Origin: Sphingobacterium athyrii
GTDB lineage: Bacteria; Bacteroidota; Bacteroidia; Sphingobacteriales; Sphingobacteriaceae
Assembly: GCF_003071065.1 (NCBI RefSeq)
Contig: NZ_QCXX01000001.1
Coordinates: 864,971-928,970, forward strand
Direction: 5' to 3'
Length of the DNA: 64,000 bases
Shown: piece by piece, positions 33,767 to 43,278 of the stretch
Layout: every line of letters begins with the position of its first letter
Numbering within the stretch: the first letter of the stretch is position 1
Program-made: the position numbers and the translations under genes
Notes under the pieces: generated by a model
Told to the model about the DNA's origin: nothing
The model's database searches: none
The model's input: the letters and a program-made list of their open reading frames with translations, nothing else

Positions 33767-36196
33767 ATGAAAGGATCTTTTCTGGGGCTTATCTTAAGTT
33801 TAGGATTGGTGGGGGCCATGCATCTGGATGTTTCGGCTCAAAGTAAAGGGCTACATGGACGTGTAAAAACGAAAAACGGCGTACCAATTGAGTCAGCAAC
33901 AGTAACCATTATGGGACTAGGTAAATCAACTTCGACTTCTTCTGATGGCAGTTTTCAATTTTCCAATCTTCCGGATGGAACATATACCCTTCGGATCAAA
34001 AGTATAGGAAATGCGATTACAGAACAGAAAGTGACGGTTAAAGACGGTAAGGCTTCAACAGTTAATATCGCGATGAATATTTCTGAGTCCCAGTTGGAGC
34101 AGGTTGAGGTACTTGGATACAACTCCCATAACAACCAAACAGTCCATGTTGGAAAAGCTGGCATTATTGATAAAGACTTACCACAAAGTGTACAGATCAT
34201 CAATGAACAGGTTATTGCCGACCAACAGGTGAATCGGTTAAGTGATGCACTCAAAAATGCAAATGGTGTTGCCTTAGGTGCCAACCGAGGTGGCGTCAAT
34301 GAAAATTTCTACGCTAGGGGTTATAGTTTAGGCGCGAACAATATTTTTAAGAATGGAATCAGAACAAATAATAGTGCATCTATAGAAGCCTCAACCTTGG
34401 AATCCATAGAAATCTTAAAAGGTAGTGCAGCGCTATTATATGGCGGTGTAAGCGGCGGAGCAGTTATCAATATGGTCACTAAAAAACCTAAATTCAACTA
34501 TGGCGGAGAGGTTAGTTTCCGAACTGGGAGCTATGATTTCTACAAGCCGACTGTTGATGTCTATGGACCATTATCCAATACCGTAGCATTTCGACTGATA
34601 GGAACTTATGAAAACGCAAAAAGTTTTCGTGATGTCGTCGAAAATAAACGGACCTACGTAAACCCTTCATTACTCATAAAAGCTTCGGAAAAGACCGAGA
34701 TTGAAATAAACGGAGATTACATGAAGGCAAACAATACGCCTGATTTTGGTATCGGCACCATTGATGGTAAAATCGATCAATCTATTGGAAGAAAGAGATT
34801 TCTTAATACAGTTTGGGCTTTTAATAATACCGAGCAGGCTAATTTCCAAACCGCGTTAAATCACAAATTTAATGACAATTGGAAGCTAAATATCGCATTG
34901 GGTGCCCAATCCTACAATAGAGATTACTTCGGTGCAGAACGAGTGCAGATTCAAGCAAACGGCGACTTAAACATTGCTTTGAATAAAACGAGATCTAAAG
35001 AAATCACCATGAATCAGCAGGTAAATTTGACCGGTAAATTTTATACTGCCGGAATTAAACATACCATATTGGTCGGTGCTGATGCTGATCAATCCGATGT
35101 TAAGAACTTTGCTTTTACAATTTCCGATAAAGGAAATGTAATCGGTGTAGATGGAAAGACAAAAGTCTATGACCTCATAAACATCTATCAACCGGGAGGA
35201 GAACGTACGGATATCCCAGATGCATTCTTCAAGAATTCCACGAGAACAGATATTTACCGTTCAGGTGTATTTGTGCAAGATTTAATTGAACTATCGGAAA
35301 AATTCAAGGTTTTAGCAGGAGTAAGATACACCTATCAAAAAACTCCGGAGTCTAGGATCATAGATAACCAGGGAAACCATACGTTGACTGAAAATAAACC
35401 TGCAGGTCCAAAAATTGATAAAGCATGGTCTCCTAAATTTGGTCTTATTTACCAACCGATTTCTAGTTCAAGCATATTTGTGACTTATGCAAGCAACTTC
35501 GAGGCTAACTCTGGATACGATCGTGAATATCGTTCATTAGGACCTTCCATCATCGATCAATATGAATTCGGTGTAAAAAATGAGTTTATGAATGGCCGTT
35601 TGACAGCGAATGCTTCCGTATATCGAATTAAAAATAATAGATTCGCCCAAGCGATTATTTCAGAAGATGGCACGATCAAGGATGCGCTGATGAAAGAATT
35701 CACCGGAGAAACAGCATCGGACGGTGTTGAGCTGGATTTACGTGGACAGCTTACAGAAGGGTTAAATATTATTGCCGGTTATAGTTATAATTTTAGAAGA
35801 TATACAAAGACTAGTGAGATGGGGAACGCCGAGGAAGAAAGACAGGTCGGGTCTACACCTCACACCGCAAATGGAACCATATTTTATACCTTGCAAAATG
35901 GCAGCTTGAAGGGACTCAAACTAGGATTCTCTTCGTTCTATACCGGAAGACGTAATGCCGGATGGAACAATACGAAAGCAAATATCCGGGATGGTGTAAA
36001 TCGTCTGATTTCTGTCAGTCCATTTACAACTATTGACTTTTCTGCTGGATACGGCTATAAAAACTGGAGTATTCTTGGAAAACTGTCTAATATTACCAAT
36101 GCATTTAATTATTACATCCACGAAAATTATAGTGTGAATCCAATTCCACCGCGCGGTTTTATGGCAACGTTGTCGTATAAATTTGAAAAAAGATAG
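33767..36196 (+). CDS. TonB-dependent siderophore-type receptor (FhuE/FepA-like)
   Basis: An 809-residue outer-membrane receptor. It has a signal peptide (MKGSFLGLILSLGLVGAMHL, cleaved near VSAQ), a carboxypeptidase-regulatory-like domain (about 28-105), a TonB-box-like EQVEVLGY (about 110-118), a plug (125-240) and a barrel ending GFMATLSYKFEKR. The plug reads DLPQSVQIINEQVI, VNRLSDALKNANGV and SIEILKGSAALLYGGVSGGAVINMVT, the pattern of FhuE/FpvA-like ferric-siderophore receptors of the hydroxamate group. Iron uptake is a family-based inference. It has an inverted repeat around its promoter and a strong terminator after it. It is divergent from the cytolysin-like gene. Confidence 0.92.
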   Translation: MKGSFLGLILSLGLVGAMHLDVSAQSKGLHGRVKTKNGVPIESATVTIMGLGKSTSTSSDGSFQFSNLPDGTYTLRIKSIGNAITEQKVTVKDGKASTVNIAMNISESQLEQVEVLGYNSHNNQTVHVGKAGIIDKDLPQSVQIINEQVIADQQVNRLSDALKNANGVALGANRGGVNENFYARGYSLGANNIFKNGIRTNNSASIEASTLESIEILKGSAALLYGGVSGGAVINMVTKKPKFNYGGEVSFRTGSYDFYKPTVDVYGPLSNTVAFRLIGTYENAKSFRDVVENKRTYVNPSLLIKASEKTEIEINGDYMKANNTPDFGIGTIDGKIDQSIGRKRFLNTVWAFNNTEQANFQTALNHKFNDNWKLNIALGAQSYNRDYFGAERVQIQANGDLNIALNKTRSKEITMNQQVNLTGKFYTAGIKHTILVGADADQSDVKNFAFTISDKGNVIGVDGKTKVYDLINIYQPGGERTDIPDAFFKNSTRTDIYRSGVFVQDLIELSEKFKVLAGVRYTYQKTPESRIIDNQGNHTLTENKPAGPKIDKAWSPKFGLIYQPISSSSIFVTYASNFEANSGYDREYRSLGPSIIDQYEFGVKNEFMNGRLTANASVYRIKNNRFAQAIISEDGTIKDALMKEFTGETASDGVELDLRGQLTEGLNIIAGYSYNFRRYTKTSEMGNAEEERQVGSTPHTANGTIFYTLQNGSLKGLKLGFSSFYTGRRNAGWNNTKANIRDGVNRLISVSPFTTIDFSAGYGYKNWSILGKLSNITNAFNYYIHENYSVNPIPPRGFMATLSYKFEKR

Positions 36197-36223
36197 ATGA
36201 GACTATTTTTTTAGATCTAGAAG

Positions 36224-36257
36224 AGGACGCTTTTGCACAAAAAAGCGTCCTTTTTTT
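36224..36257 (+). terminator. Rho-independent terminator after the siderophore receptor
   Basis: AGGACGCTTTT (36224-36234) pairs with AAAAGCGTCCT (36241-36251) around a 6-base loop, and the stem is followed by a T-run (36251-36257). Confidence 0.9.
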
Positions 36258-36285
36258 CTATTTTCTGAATTCAAACAATAGAACT

Positions 36286-36474
36286 TTATGCTTCATTTTT
36301 ATTTCTTTTTAAAAGATTGGTTGACAATAAAGCAGTAATGGATGTCGCAGTCAACGCAGAAATTCCAATATTTAGCGTACTGACCAAAAAGTGATCGGAA
36401 AGTAAATACATAATACCATAATAAGTAATGGCGTAAGTAACCAAATAAGTGATAAATGCTTTAATAATTTCCAT
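36286..36474 (-). CDS. Small two-helix membrane protein
   Basis: A 62-residue protein with two hydrophobic helices (about residues 5-25 and 31-52) and a basic tail (LLKRNKNEA). I do not recognise a family. The ATG at 36474 is preceded on the minus strand by a well-formed candidate LytTR box (36554-36585), so it might be a small target of a LytTR regulator. Coding status is likely but not certain. Confidence 0.5.
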   Translation of the reverse strand: MEIIKAFITYLVTYAITYYGIMYLLSDHFLVSTLNIGISALTATSITALLSTNLLKRNKNEA

Positions 36475-36553
36475 AATATTGACACATGGGATACAGCTAC
36501 AACAATTTTTGATGCAAATATAAAGAGTTACTTTCCCCCCATTTCCGCCCGCT

Positions 36554-36585
36554 TACGATTCGTCTTAGATGATTTATGATTCGTC
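36554..36585. promoter_or_regulatory. Candidate LytTR box, best-formed of three
   Basis: TACGATTCGTC (36554-36564) and TATGATTCGTC (36575-36585) are identical in 10 of 11 bases and repeat with an exact 21-bp period, the classical LytTR spacing. The unit resembles the known LytTR consensus TACGTTnrk. It lies in the space between the 62-residue protein gene and the GH120 gene. Confidence 0.5.
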
Positions 36586-36694
36586 ATTTTTAACGATAAT
36601 AACGGCATAAAAATTCTAACCTCTTGCGTAAATATGATGTACTCCTTCTCTTCCCCAACGTTGTGCGAGAATACCAAGACTGGAAAATTACTGG

Positions 36695-38647
36695 CTAGCG
36701 TGTTAGCTTTTTTGATTCAGACCATATCAATTGTGTTCCACCTTCTTCTTTAATATTTTCAAACGGTCCCGGTAACGGATTGGATTGTTTTCTTGGCTCT
36801 CCTAAATAATCACGATCAATCCGAAGTGCTGATCCATTATGATTTTCAAATGGTAATCGGGAAATTATTGTTGGTAACAATGATGTAGAGGTTACCAAGT
36901 TTCTCTTTTGTTTAAACCATTTTTTTGAAAACGGAAATTCCAGATAAACTTCTCCATTCATTTCCATTATCTTAACGTCAGCTACTCCACTGGTGTCAAT
37001 AAATAAATTCTTTTCCACTGCGCCGTGCAGTACATAGGATTTCATTTGCTGCTCGGCATTGGCATGAATTTCGCCCATCCGTTGATTGATCTTATTGGTC
37101 GAAACCCCGATACTGCCCTTTAAATAAATATTTCCATCTAACAATACGGGAAGGTAAGCCTTGTTATAATCGCTGATATCCGCCCCTTTCGCAAAAATAT
37201 TATTGATGAACTGTACGTCGCCACCGGGGTTGTCTTTTAACGCAACAAGCTCTGTTGAGTGCGGTTTAAGATAGGGGGTCAATCGGCTATCGTAGGCAAC
37301 CACTTCGATTTTTCCAGCAAAAAGATTATGCACAAATGCGGCTCCCTGCGCATTCATTAACAGATTTTTTGTAGAAAGCATGATGTTATTGGCCAATATC
37401 GCAGGTCCGTGCGTCACCTCCAAAAATACATCAAGATCATTGTGATCAAAGAGGTTGTTCGTGATCTGTGCTCCTTGAGCCATCCAATCCAACCAAAGTC
37501 CCATATTTGTCCGGAAAATGCGATTATTTCTGATGCTCACATCTACGGCTCCGTGGAATTTTATCCCAGCCATTTCCGCCCCTGTAAACAGCCGTTCAAT
37601 ATGAATATCATGGATCGTGTTATGTTCAACTGTACTAAATGAACAGCCCATGCTCCCGACAATACCAGCCTGCTCACAATAGGCAATCTTATTGTTACCT
37701 ACATAGTGACTACCGATACTATCCTTGTTCCATCCAAAAGTGAGCGCTCTTTTGATTGTGCCGACATAGCCTTCGGCAGACTCTGTATCTTTATTATCGT
37801 GGTTATCGCCATATTTGCCCAATGCAATTCCCACACATTTCGAATACTGTATGGTATTATTTACAATACGCCAACCCTTGCTCCAGTGTGTCCCTAAAAG
37901 CCCCTCTTGCTCCGCTGTTGGCGGGGCCCAGTTGGTGGCGGCCTGCTCCAGTACAAATCCATCCACAGTAATGAAATTAACAAATGGTTGATCCGGATAA
38001 AATACCCGGGGGCGCACATTGATTTCTATCTGATTTTGATTGGGGTCAGTATGTGGAAACCGAGCCCATATAGAGGTTTTTTCTTGGTCTACCGAGGCCC
38101 ACCAGCCCCCTTTCGATGAGTGATCGTCCATGAGCTTTTGCTTGGATTCAGCTTCCATTAACCAATGCCCGTTGAGATAGACTGCACCACGATGGTACTT
38201 CCGTTCTTTTGGCGTAGGCCAAAACCAGTCCCCACGGATCTCTTCTTGATAAGGATTGAATGCCGCAAAGAAAGAATTCGGCAATTCTACCTGCCAGACG
38301 TCGTTTTCCAATAACTTCCAGCCTTTTATTTCTTCCGATCCCCTGATGACCACTTTTTCGCCCTTTGCCGCGCGATAAGTAATTCGTTTTGCCTCTGACA
38401 GCCCTCCACGCGGCGGAACAATAATTTCACGATATACCCCCGCATGTACGGTGATGGTGTCGCCCGGCATAGCCAGCTTAGCTGCCGCCATTATCGTTCG
38501 GAGAGGGTTTTCTTTCGTACCAACCGCCCCATCTTTACCTACAAGGGCAACATGGTATTCATTAAATTTGGATTTTTTTTGCGCATGCAAAGAACCAAAA
38601 CCTAATAAGAAGCTACATACAATCAACAATTTTACATTCATAAGCAT
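36695..38647 (-). CDS. GH120-family glycoside hydrolase (beta-xylosidase type), exported
   Basis: A 650-residue right-handed beta-helix enzyme. The sequence is very close to GH120 XylC beta-xylosidase: shared segments include ITYRAAKGEKVVIRGSE, AATNWAPPTAEQEGL, THWSKGW and GLWLDWMAQG. XylC's nucleophile and acid/base (Asp382 and Glu405, recalled from the literature) correspond to Asp387 (LDW) and Glu410 (FLEVTHGP), both present, so it should be catalytically active. A signal peptide (LLIVCSFLLGFGSLHAQ) directs export. It would remove terminal xylose-like units from beta-linked oligosaccharides; the true substrate of this member is unproven. It is the last gene of a minus-strand cluster with the frameshifted protein and six-hairpin genes, 51 bp after the former. 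Confidence 0.88.
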   Translation of the reverse strand: MLMNVKLLIVCSFLLGFGSLHAQKKSKFNEYHVALVGKDGAVGTKENPLRTIMAAAKLAMPGDTITVHAGVYREIIVPPRGGLSEAKRITYRAAKGEKVVIRGSEEIKGWKLLENDVWQVELPNSFFAAFNPYQEEIRGDWFWPTPKERKYHRGAVYLNGHWLMEAESKQKLMDDHSSKGGWWASVDQEKTSIWARFPHTDPNQNQIEINVRPRVFYPDQPFVNFITVDGFVLEQAATNWAPPTAEQEGLLGTHWSKGWRIVNNTIQYSKCVGIALGKYGDNHDNKDTESAEGYVGTIKRALTFGWNKDSIGSHYVGNNKIAYCEQAGIVGSMGCSFSTVEHNTIHDIHIERLFTGAEMAGIKFHGAVDVSIRNNRIFRTNMGLWLDWMAQGAQITNNLFDHNDLDVFLEVTHGPAILANNIMLSTKNLLMNAQGAAFVHNLFAGKIEVVAYDSRLTPYLKPHSTELVALKDNPGGDVQFINNIFAKGADISDYNKAYLPVLLDGNIYLKGSIGVSTNKINQRMGEIHANAEQQMKSYVLHGAVEKNLFIDTSGVADVKIMEMNGEVYLEFPFSKKWFKQKRNLVTSTSLLPTIISRLPFENHNGSALRIDRDYLGEPRKQSNPLPGPFENIKEEGGTQLIWSESKKLTR

Positions 38648-38698
38648 CCAATTATTTCATTACCTTATGTTTAGAATAAACCGAGCATAGGCTTTCTC

Positions 38699-40711
38699 TT
38701 AATATCCTTTTGCCCGTGTCAGCTTTGAAAAGAGCTTTTTACCTGATCCATCTTTATTCAAACGATAGAGATTCCAATGATCCCTATCCAATTCCTCCAG
38801 TCTAAAACTTTGGCTCGGATCCACCAAATTCTTTTTCACCCAACTCGGAAAAGCATTTGCTGCGCGTGCGTTCTCCCAGGTACGTAAGGCATTAAAAATT
38901 GCATCCTTCTGTGGACAACTTTCCACTTGCTGTTGATTCAACTTCAAGCTATACGTTGATCCCGTACCCACAGACATCGCCTGAATATGCTCGTATTCTT
39001 CAACAGTCGATTTTTCAGTAATTGGGAAGTTTCCACCCATTCCCACAGGAAAAAAATTAGCATAACAAACATCGCGCAAATCCTTCCCCTGGCTTGTCGC
39101 ACTTCCCCATTCCCGTGTCTGGGCATCATACAAATTCTTCCCTCCGCCTACATTCCATATGCTTTGGTAGTGCCATGATCCTTCCGACAAAGTCGCCCCG
39201 GTAAAACGGATATCCGCTAAGCCCCGCTGTTTTGCCCGCTCGAACATCTTACGGAAAAAACGTTTCGCTGAATAATAGCCATGACCGTTGTTAAATAAAA
39301 ATTCCTGACCGTCAAAATCGTAATACCCCAGGCCATTGATCGCACAGACATCCGCATAGTATTCAGCTATTTTATCCTGCAACTGTATATTTGGAATTAA
39401 CCCGTCATAACCATAGTCAATTGTTACCTGCAACTTATACAGGGTATCAAGTTGCTGATGGAACGTCGCTTTGGAACCCCAATAACCACGTGTCACATTC
39501 AATAATCTATATGGTTTGCTCTCACTCACCCCCAAATAATGAATAAGTTCTTTCCCAATTTTAATAATGTTTAAGCTTTTAACATGTCCTTCCCAGCTAC
39601 CGATTTCTTCCAGATGAGTTGGGTCATCCACATAGATCAGGGTATCCGTCGCATTAATTGCTTTGGCCAGCAGACGCTTTTGCTGGTACCAAATACTGTC
39701 ACTCGGAACGGGACTTGCATCTTTTGTTCCGGGAGCCAAGGCGTTTGTGATCGGTGTACGACCGATCACAATATTGTGTTTGGCTGCCAGTTGTGCAAAT
39801 TCTTTATGCGATAGTGCGCTCCCGTCTGAAAATTTCAACGGTTTATGCTCAAAATTTTTACCATCAATATATCCATCATTCCCACGGTCCGGACGTAGAA
39901 ATCCTTGGTCGTATAAGCTGATTGCTTTAAATCCCAAACGGTCCGCATAACTGATCATATTATCGTAACGACCACCTTCGGTCAGTACATCCGGTACATA
40001 GGCGGCAGGATCTTTCACCCACTTGCCATTTACCATTGGATAGGGCAACCCCTCTTTGCGTACAATATCCTGCACAACATCCATTAGGGCCGTACTGTCG
40101 GGACTGCCCCAAAAAGCAATCGAAGATCCAATAAAATCTACGCCGGGAATAGGCTGTACCTGCAAGTGATTTGGTCTGTTGGATGGCATATTCGGAATCA
40201 ACGAATAATAAACTTCACGTGGACTCCTGCGATCCCTGGACTGGTAGGAGATTGAAATCCGTCCATTTTTGTCCACTTCGGCCGCATTTCCATACATAAT
40301 CCGATAATAAGGTTCTTTATGAGCATAAAAAGCCACATCACTGATACCGTTGCCCCCAAGGGTAAACACCTGTCCTTCATGCAAATCATTTGGCAAAGGA
40401 AACCGTGAAGGATCCGGTGAATGGATAATATATTGGAATGGTGCTGCATCCCCCTGAATATCCGCTGTTCCGCCCAAAGTATTATCATTTAACGCCAGCA
40501 TCCCGATTGCATAATTAACGGATTCACTGGTATCCCTACTCACACCGATAATCTCGCCCAATAAATTAGTGATATTTGTATGGTAGGAACCCCACTGAAT
40601 CGCCTCAATTTCTTGTGAATTGGTCAATGAAAGCAATTTCATTTTGAAATACTTCGCTTGTGGCAATATGCTGACCCGGGCTGTAGAACCATTTGAATAA
40701 CGTAGAGTCAT
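38699..40711 (-). CDS. C-terminal part of a frameshifted exported protein, TIM-barrel-like (unknown family)
   Basis: A 670-codon frame that forms the bulk of a ~780-residue protein whose N-terminus is in the 40708-41007 frame. Its real frame continues upstream of the ATG (LYNYPEQASYSANDKI precedes MTLRYSNG), so this ATG is not a true start. It is a paralogue of the 803-residue protein at 52859-55270, sharing LGFKAISLYDQG-type barrel strands, NGLGYYDFDGQEFLF (equivalent to VKQISFDGLEGCMY) and a small inserted beta domain (about 365-440: IKIGKELIHYLG...LLNVTRGYWGSK). I see no known GH catalytic signature; acidic residues after the barrel strands (YDFDGQE) are candidates. Fold assignment is an inference. 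Confidence 0.7.
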   Translation of the reverse strand: MTLRYSNGSTARVSILPQAKYFKMKLLSLTNSQEIEAIQWGSYHTNITNLLGEIIGVSRDTSESVNYAIGMLALNDNTLGGTADIQGDAAPFQYIIHSPDPSRFPLPNDLHEGQVFTLGGNGISDVAFYAHKEPYYRIMYGNAAEVDKNGRISISYQSRDRRSPREVYYSLIPNMPSNRPNHLQVQPIPGVDFIGSSIAFWGSPDSTALMDVVQDIVRKEGLPYPMVNGKWVKDPAAYVPDVLTEGGRYDNMISYADRLGFKAISLYDQGFLRPDRGNDGYIDGKNFEHKPLKFSDGSALSHKEFAQLAAKHNIVIGRTPITNALAPGTKDASPVPSDSIWYQQKRLLAKAINATDTLIYVDDPTHLEEIGSWEGHVKSLNIIKIGKELIHYLGVSESKPYRLLNVTRGYWGSKATFHQQLDTLYKLQVTIDYGYDGLIPNIQLQDKIAEYYADVCAINGLGYYDFDGQEFLFNNGHGYYSAKRFFRKMFERAKQRGLADIRFTGATLSEGSWHYQSIWNVGGGKNLYDAQTREWGSATSQGKDLRDVCYANFFPVGMGGNFPITEKSTVEEYEHIQAMSVGTGSTYSLKLNQQQVESCPQKDAIFNALRTWENARAANAFPSWVKKNLVDPSQSFRLEELDRDHWNLYRLNKDGSGKKLFSKLTRAKGY

Positions 40712-41007
40712 GATCTTATCATTCGCAGAATAACTGGCCTGCTCCGGATAATTGTATAACCGTTTTTTGCGTTATAAAGTACCATTAAGGGTGAAGGTTT
40801 GTCCACCGGACTAAACTCTCGACTCGGTTTCTTTGTAATATTCTGCATGCTGGTGATATAACCTTTTTGGTCAATCACAATTTTAAAATAATTGGTCTTT
40901 AATGTTGTTTGGCTATAGCCCATAGTTGACAAAATTGTCAATCCCACCGTTAGCCCAACGCATCGTAAGCTAGTTTTTAAAAAATTCATTTGCTTTATTT
41001 TTAACAT
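40708..41007 (-). pseudogene. N-terminal part of the frameshifted protein (split by 1-bp deletion)
   Basis: A 99-residue frame starts with a signal peptide (MNFLKTSLRCVGLTVGLTIL, cleavage near GYSQ) and a beta-rich segment matching residues 25-80 of the 803-residue paralogue (TNLTQIRFDQQGYYKSI equals TNYFKIVIDQKGYITSM). At SPLMVLYNAK the frame runs through a run of six A (complement of 40763-40768). One extra A would join it smoothly to the large downstream frame as KRLYNYPEQASY. This is a genuine one-base deletion, a sequencing error in a homopolymer, or slippage; the sequence alone cannot decide. Confidence 0.75.
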
Positions 41008-41028
41008 CTTATCTCCTCATGGCGTTAT

Positions 41029-43278
41029 TTATAGCACGACCGATACGGTGGTTCCTGCCTTGATTTTAATCTTTTTATTCCAGTCCAAAAATGCATTTTC
41101 GCCCAAAGGTTTAGCAGCTTGCGCTGCATCCTCTATTAGCAGCGAGACATTCGCGTCATAGGTTGTTGGGTTGTACAATGACAAAGACAAGCCTTGATTT
41201 GTTCTCTTTATTTCTTTCACAACGATGTGATCAAAGACATAAGCCGTTCCTTTGTCCTTACGGACATAAAGCCCCGGAATTTCCAGCGCCATCAGTGCAC
41301 CATTGGTTTCATTCCAACCTGTTTTGCCGCCATCCCCACGTGATCCGCGGCTATCTGCATCACAATAGGTCAAACGTTCGGTAATCTTTCCATTTGGTTG
41401 TATACCTTCCGCATGCGCGTGGATAACATCACGGATCAGGTCGGCATACAGCTTTACACCTGTCTCCCGAAAAAGTTTAAATAAGACATCCCCCGACTGT
41501 GTACAGAAGCCCGGAGCACCATGCTTATTCTGCGTACTGGCCCATACGGCGCCTGTAAGATTAGCTCCCAGTTTTGCCAAAGCTGTATTTTCTGGTAGCT
41601 GATACGGAAAAGAGACCGTCCACGAAGCCGTATAATTTGCTAGATTTTTTGTCTGTTCCAAATATATATGATCTCCCGTCTGTTCAAAAAGTGTCATCAA
41701 GGAAGTTGTCAACGCAATAGCCGTTTCCGAATCCGCATTTTGAAGAATATCGCCACAGGCGCCCGAAGTAAAGCCGACCAACGCAAATTCGCCATAATAT
41801 TTTTTTGCCGCTTCCTTTGCCACAGCCATGTAATGGTCATTTTGGAAATAGGATGCGGCTAATGCCAGTCCACCGACTGCCATGGCACCGCCAGTGGTGT
41901 TATATGCCGCAATCTTACCCGATTCAATGGCCAGATAATTACCCCAAGTTCCCTCCTCCTGCCAAGTTTTCACAAAGGCATCGGCTAATTGTCGGATTGA
42001 ATTTTCCCATTTTTCAGCAATCAAAGAAGACTTCCCCTGCTTTTTCAATAACATAAATTGCTTCACCATCCAGAATAATACATCAGCATTTTTACGCGTC
42101 AGCCCAATGCCGGGATTTAATTTTGCGCCATCCCGATAAATCACTTCCCCATCGGCACCAAGCACATCATAATAATAACCACTAGCTCCACGACCTTGTG
42201 ATAGCGCAAAATTGAATGTATTGCTCACCCGGCTAAAATGCATCATATCCCCCAATGCAAGCATGGGATAGGTATTGATCAATCCGCCAACCCAACCATA
42301 GGACATCCAATCCGCATTCTCAGGACAATAAAACCCCACTCCGTCCTTTGCATAATAACGTTCATCAATATTTTCTGCCATCCGGGATAACACCTCGCTC
42401 ATAGGCATTAAATTGCGAGGAGCAGCTTCGCGAAAATGCAATTTTCGCTCTTGCATAAAACGTCCATATAGATTAGTGACATTTTCTGCCTGAAATTCCA
42501 TCCTTGTGACCCGAATTTCCAACTCGTCTCCCTCAGCAACAGCTATTCCACGATCCGGACTATCACTGAAGCCAATAAATTCAGGTTTACGTGATCGTAC
42601 TCCCGGGGCACTTACCACAAAAGTAGCGATGCTACGATTCGGACTTTCTTCAATAATTAATGCATGGTCTTTCAACTCATTCTTCCAGGTTATCCCCTGA
42701 TCAGTAAAAAGGAAAACTCCCTTTTTTTTCTTTCTATCGAGATATGCCATTAACGGTGTACTTGTATTGCTAATATTGACTTCCAATTGGGATTTAGCAC
42801 CAAATTCGGGGGAAAGCTGGGGAATTGGATTTGATGTCAATGCCAGATCTTTTCTAAAATAATCTGTTTTATCAAGACCAGTCGCATATTCGCGATTAAC
42901 AATTCGCTGTCTATTGCCATTATAGACGACAGCAGGTATCATAACAAAATTGTCACTCGACCAATCATACACATCGAAAGCCACTGCTACGCCCGCATCT
43001 TTCATCGCTTTTTTTGCCTTAAAAGTAAAGCGATAGGTCACAGCATTGCTTCCTTTCTTTCTTAAAACCTCCTGTTTCACCTTCCATTTGTCTGACCCTG
43101 CACCAATAACAGAGCTTTGTTCCAACTTTGCACCGTTGTAACCACAGTCCAACAAGCGGAAAGTCACCTTATTGTTCTGGTGCTTAGGTAACCAGTCTTG
43201 AGAAAAACTGTTGAAAGTGTTTACGCAAAGCAAAAGGCTCCCAATTATCTTTAATATTATATCGCGTTTATTCTTCAT
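41029..43278 (-). CDS. Six-hairpin-type exported protein, putative glycoside hydrolase
   Basis: A 749-residue exported protein with a signal peptide (ending FSQ, residue 27). The N-terminal ~280 residues are beta-sandwich-like. From about 330 to 650 there are repeating helical hairpins with aromatic and acidic residues (DWMSYGWVGGLINTYPML, NADVLFWMVKQFM, AIALTTSLMTLFEQTG, TGWNETNGALMALEIPGL), the pattern of (alpha/alpha)6 six-hairpin glycosidases or lyases. A short C-terminal beta domain ends WNKKIKIKAGTTVSVVL. I do not recognise the family. Catalytic acids may be in NETNG and CDADSRGS. It is the first gene of the minus-strand cluster that also holds the frameshifted protein and GH120 genes, and it is divergent from the AraC regulator. 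Confidence 0.72.
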   Translation of the reverse strand: MKNKRDIILKIIGSLLLCVNTFNSFSQDWLPKHQNNKVTFRLLDCGYNGAKLEQSSVIGAGSDKWKVKQEVLRKKGSNAVTYRFTFKAKKAMKDAGVAVAFDVYDWSSDNFVMIPAVVYNGNRQRIVNREYATGLDKTDYFRKDLALTSNPIPQLSPEFGAKSQLEVNISNTSTPLMAYLDRKKKKGVFLFTDQGITWKNELKDHALIIEESPNRSIATFVVSAPGVRSRKPEFIGFSDSPDRGIAVAEGDELEIRVTRMEFQAENVTNLYGRFMQERKLHFREAAPRNLMPMSEVLSRMAENIDERYYAKDGVGFYCPENADWMSYGWVGGLINTYPMLALGDMMHFSRVSNTFNFALSQGRGASGYYYDVLGADGEVIYRDGAKLNPGIGLTRKNADVLFWMVKQFMLLKKQGKSSLIAEKWENSIRQLADAFVKTWQEEGTWGNYLAIESGKIAAYNTTGGAMAVGGLALAASYFQNDHYMAVAKEAAKKYYGEFALVGFTSGACGDILQNADSETAIALTTSLMTLFEQTGDHIYLEQTKNLANYTASWTVSFPYQLPENTALAKLGANLTGAVWASTQNKHGAPGFCTQSGDVLFKLFRETGVKLYADLIRDVIHAHAEGIQPNGKITERLTYCDADSRGSRGDGGKTGWNETNGALMALEIPGLYVRKDKGTAYVFDHIVVKEIKRTNQGLSLSLYNPTTYDANVSLLIEDAAQAAKPLGENAFLDWNKKIKIKAGTTVSVVL

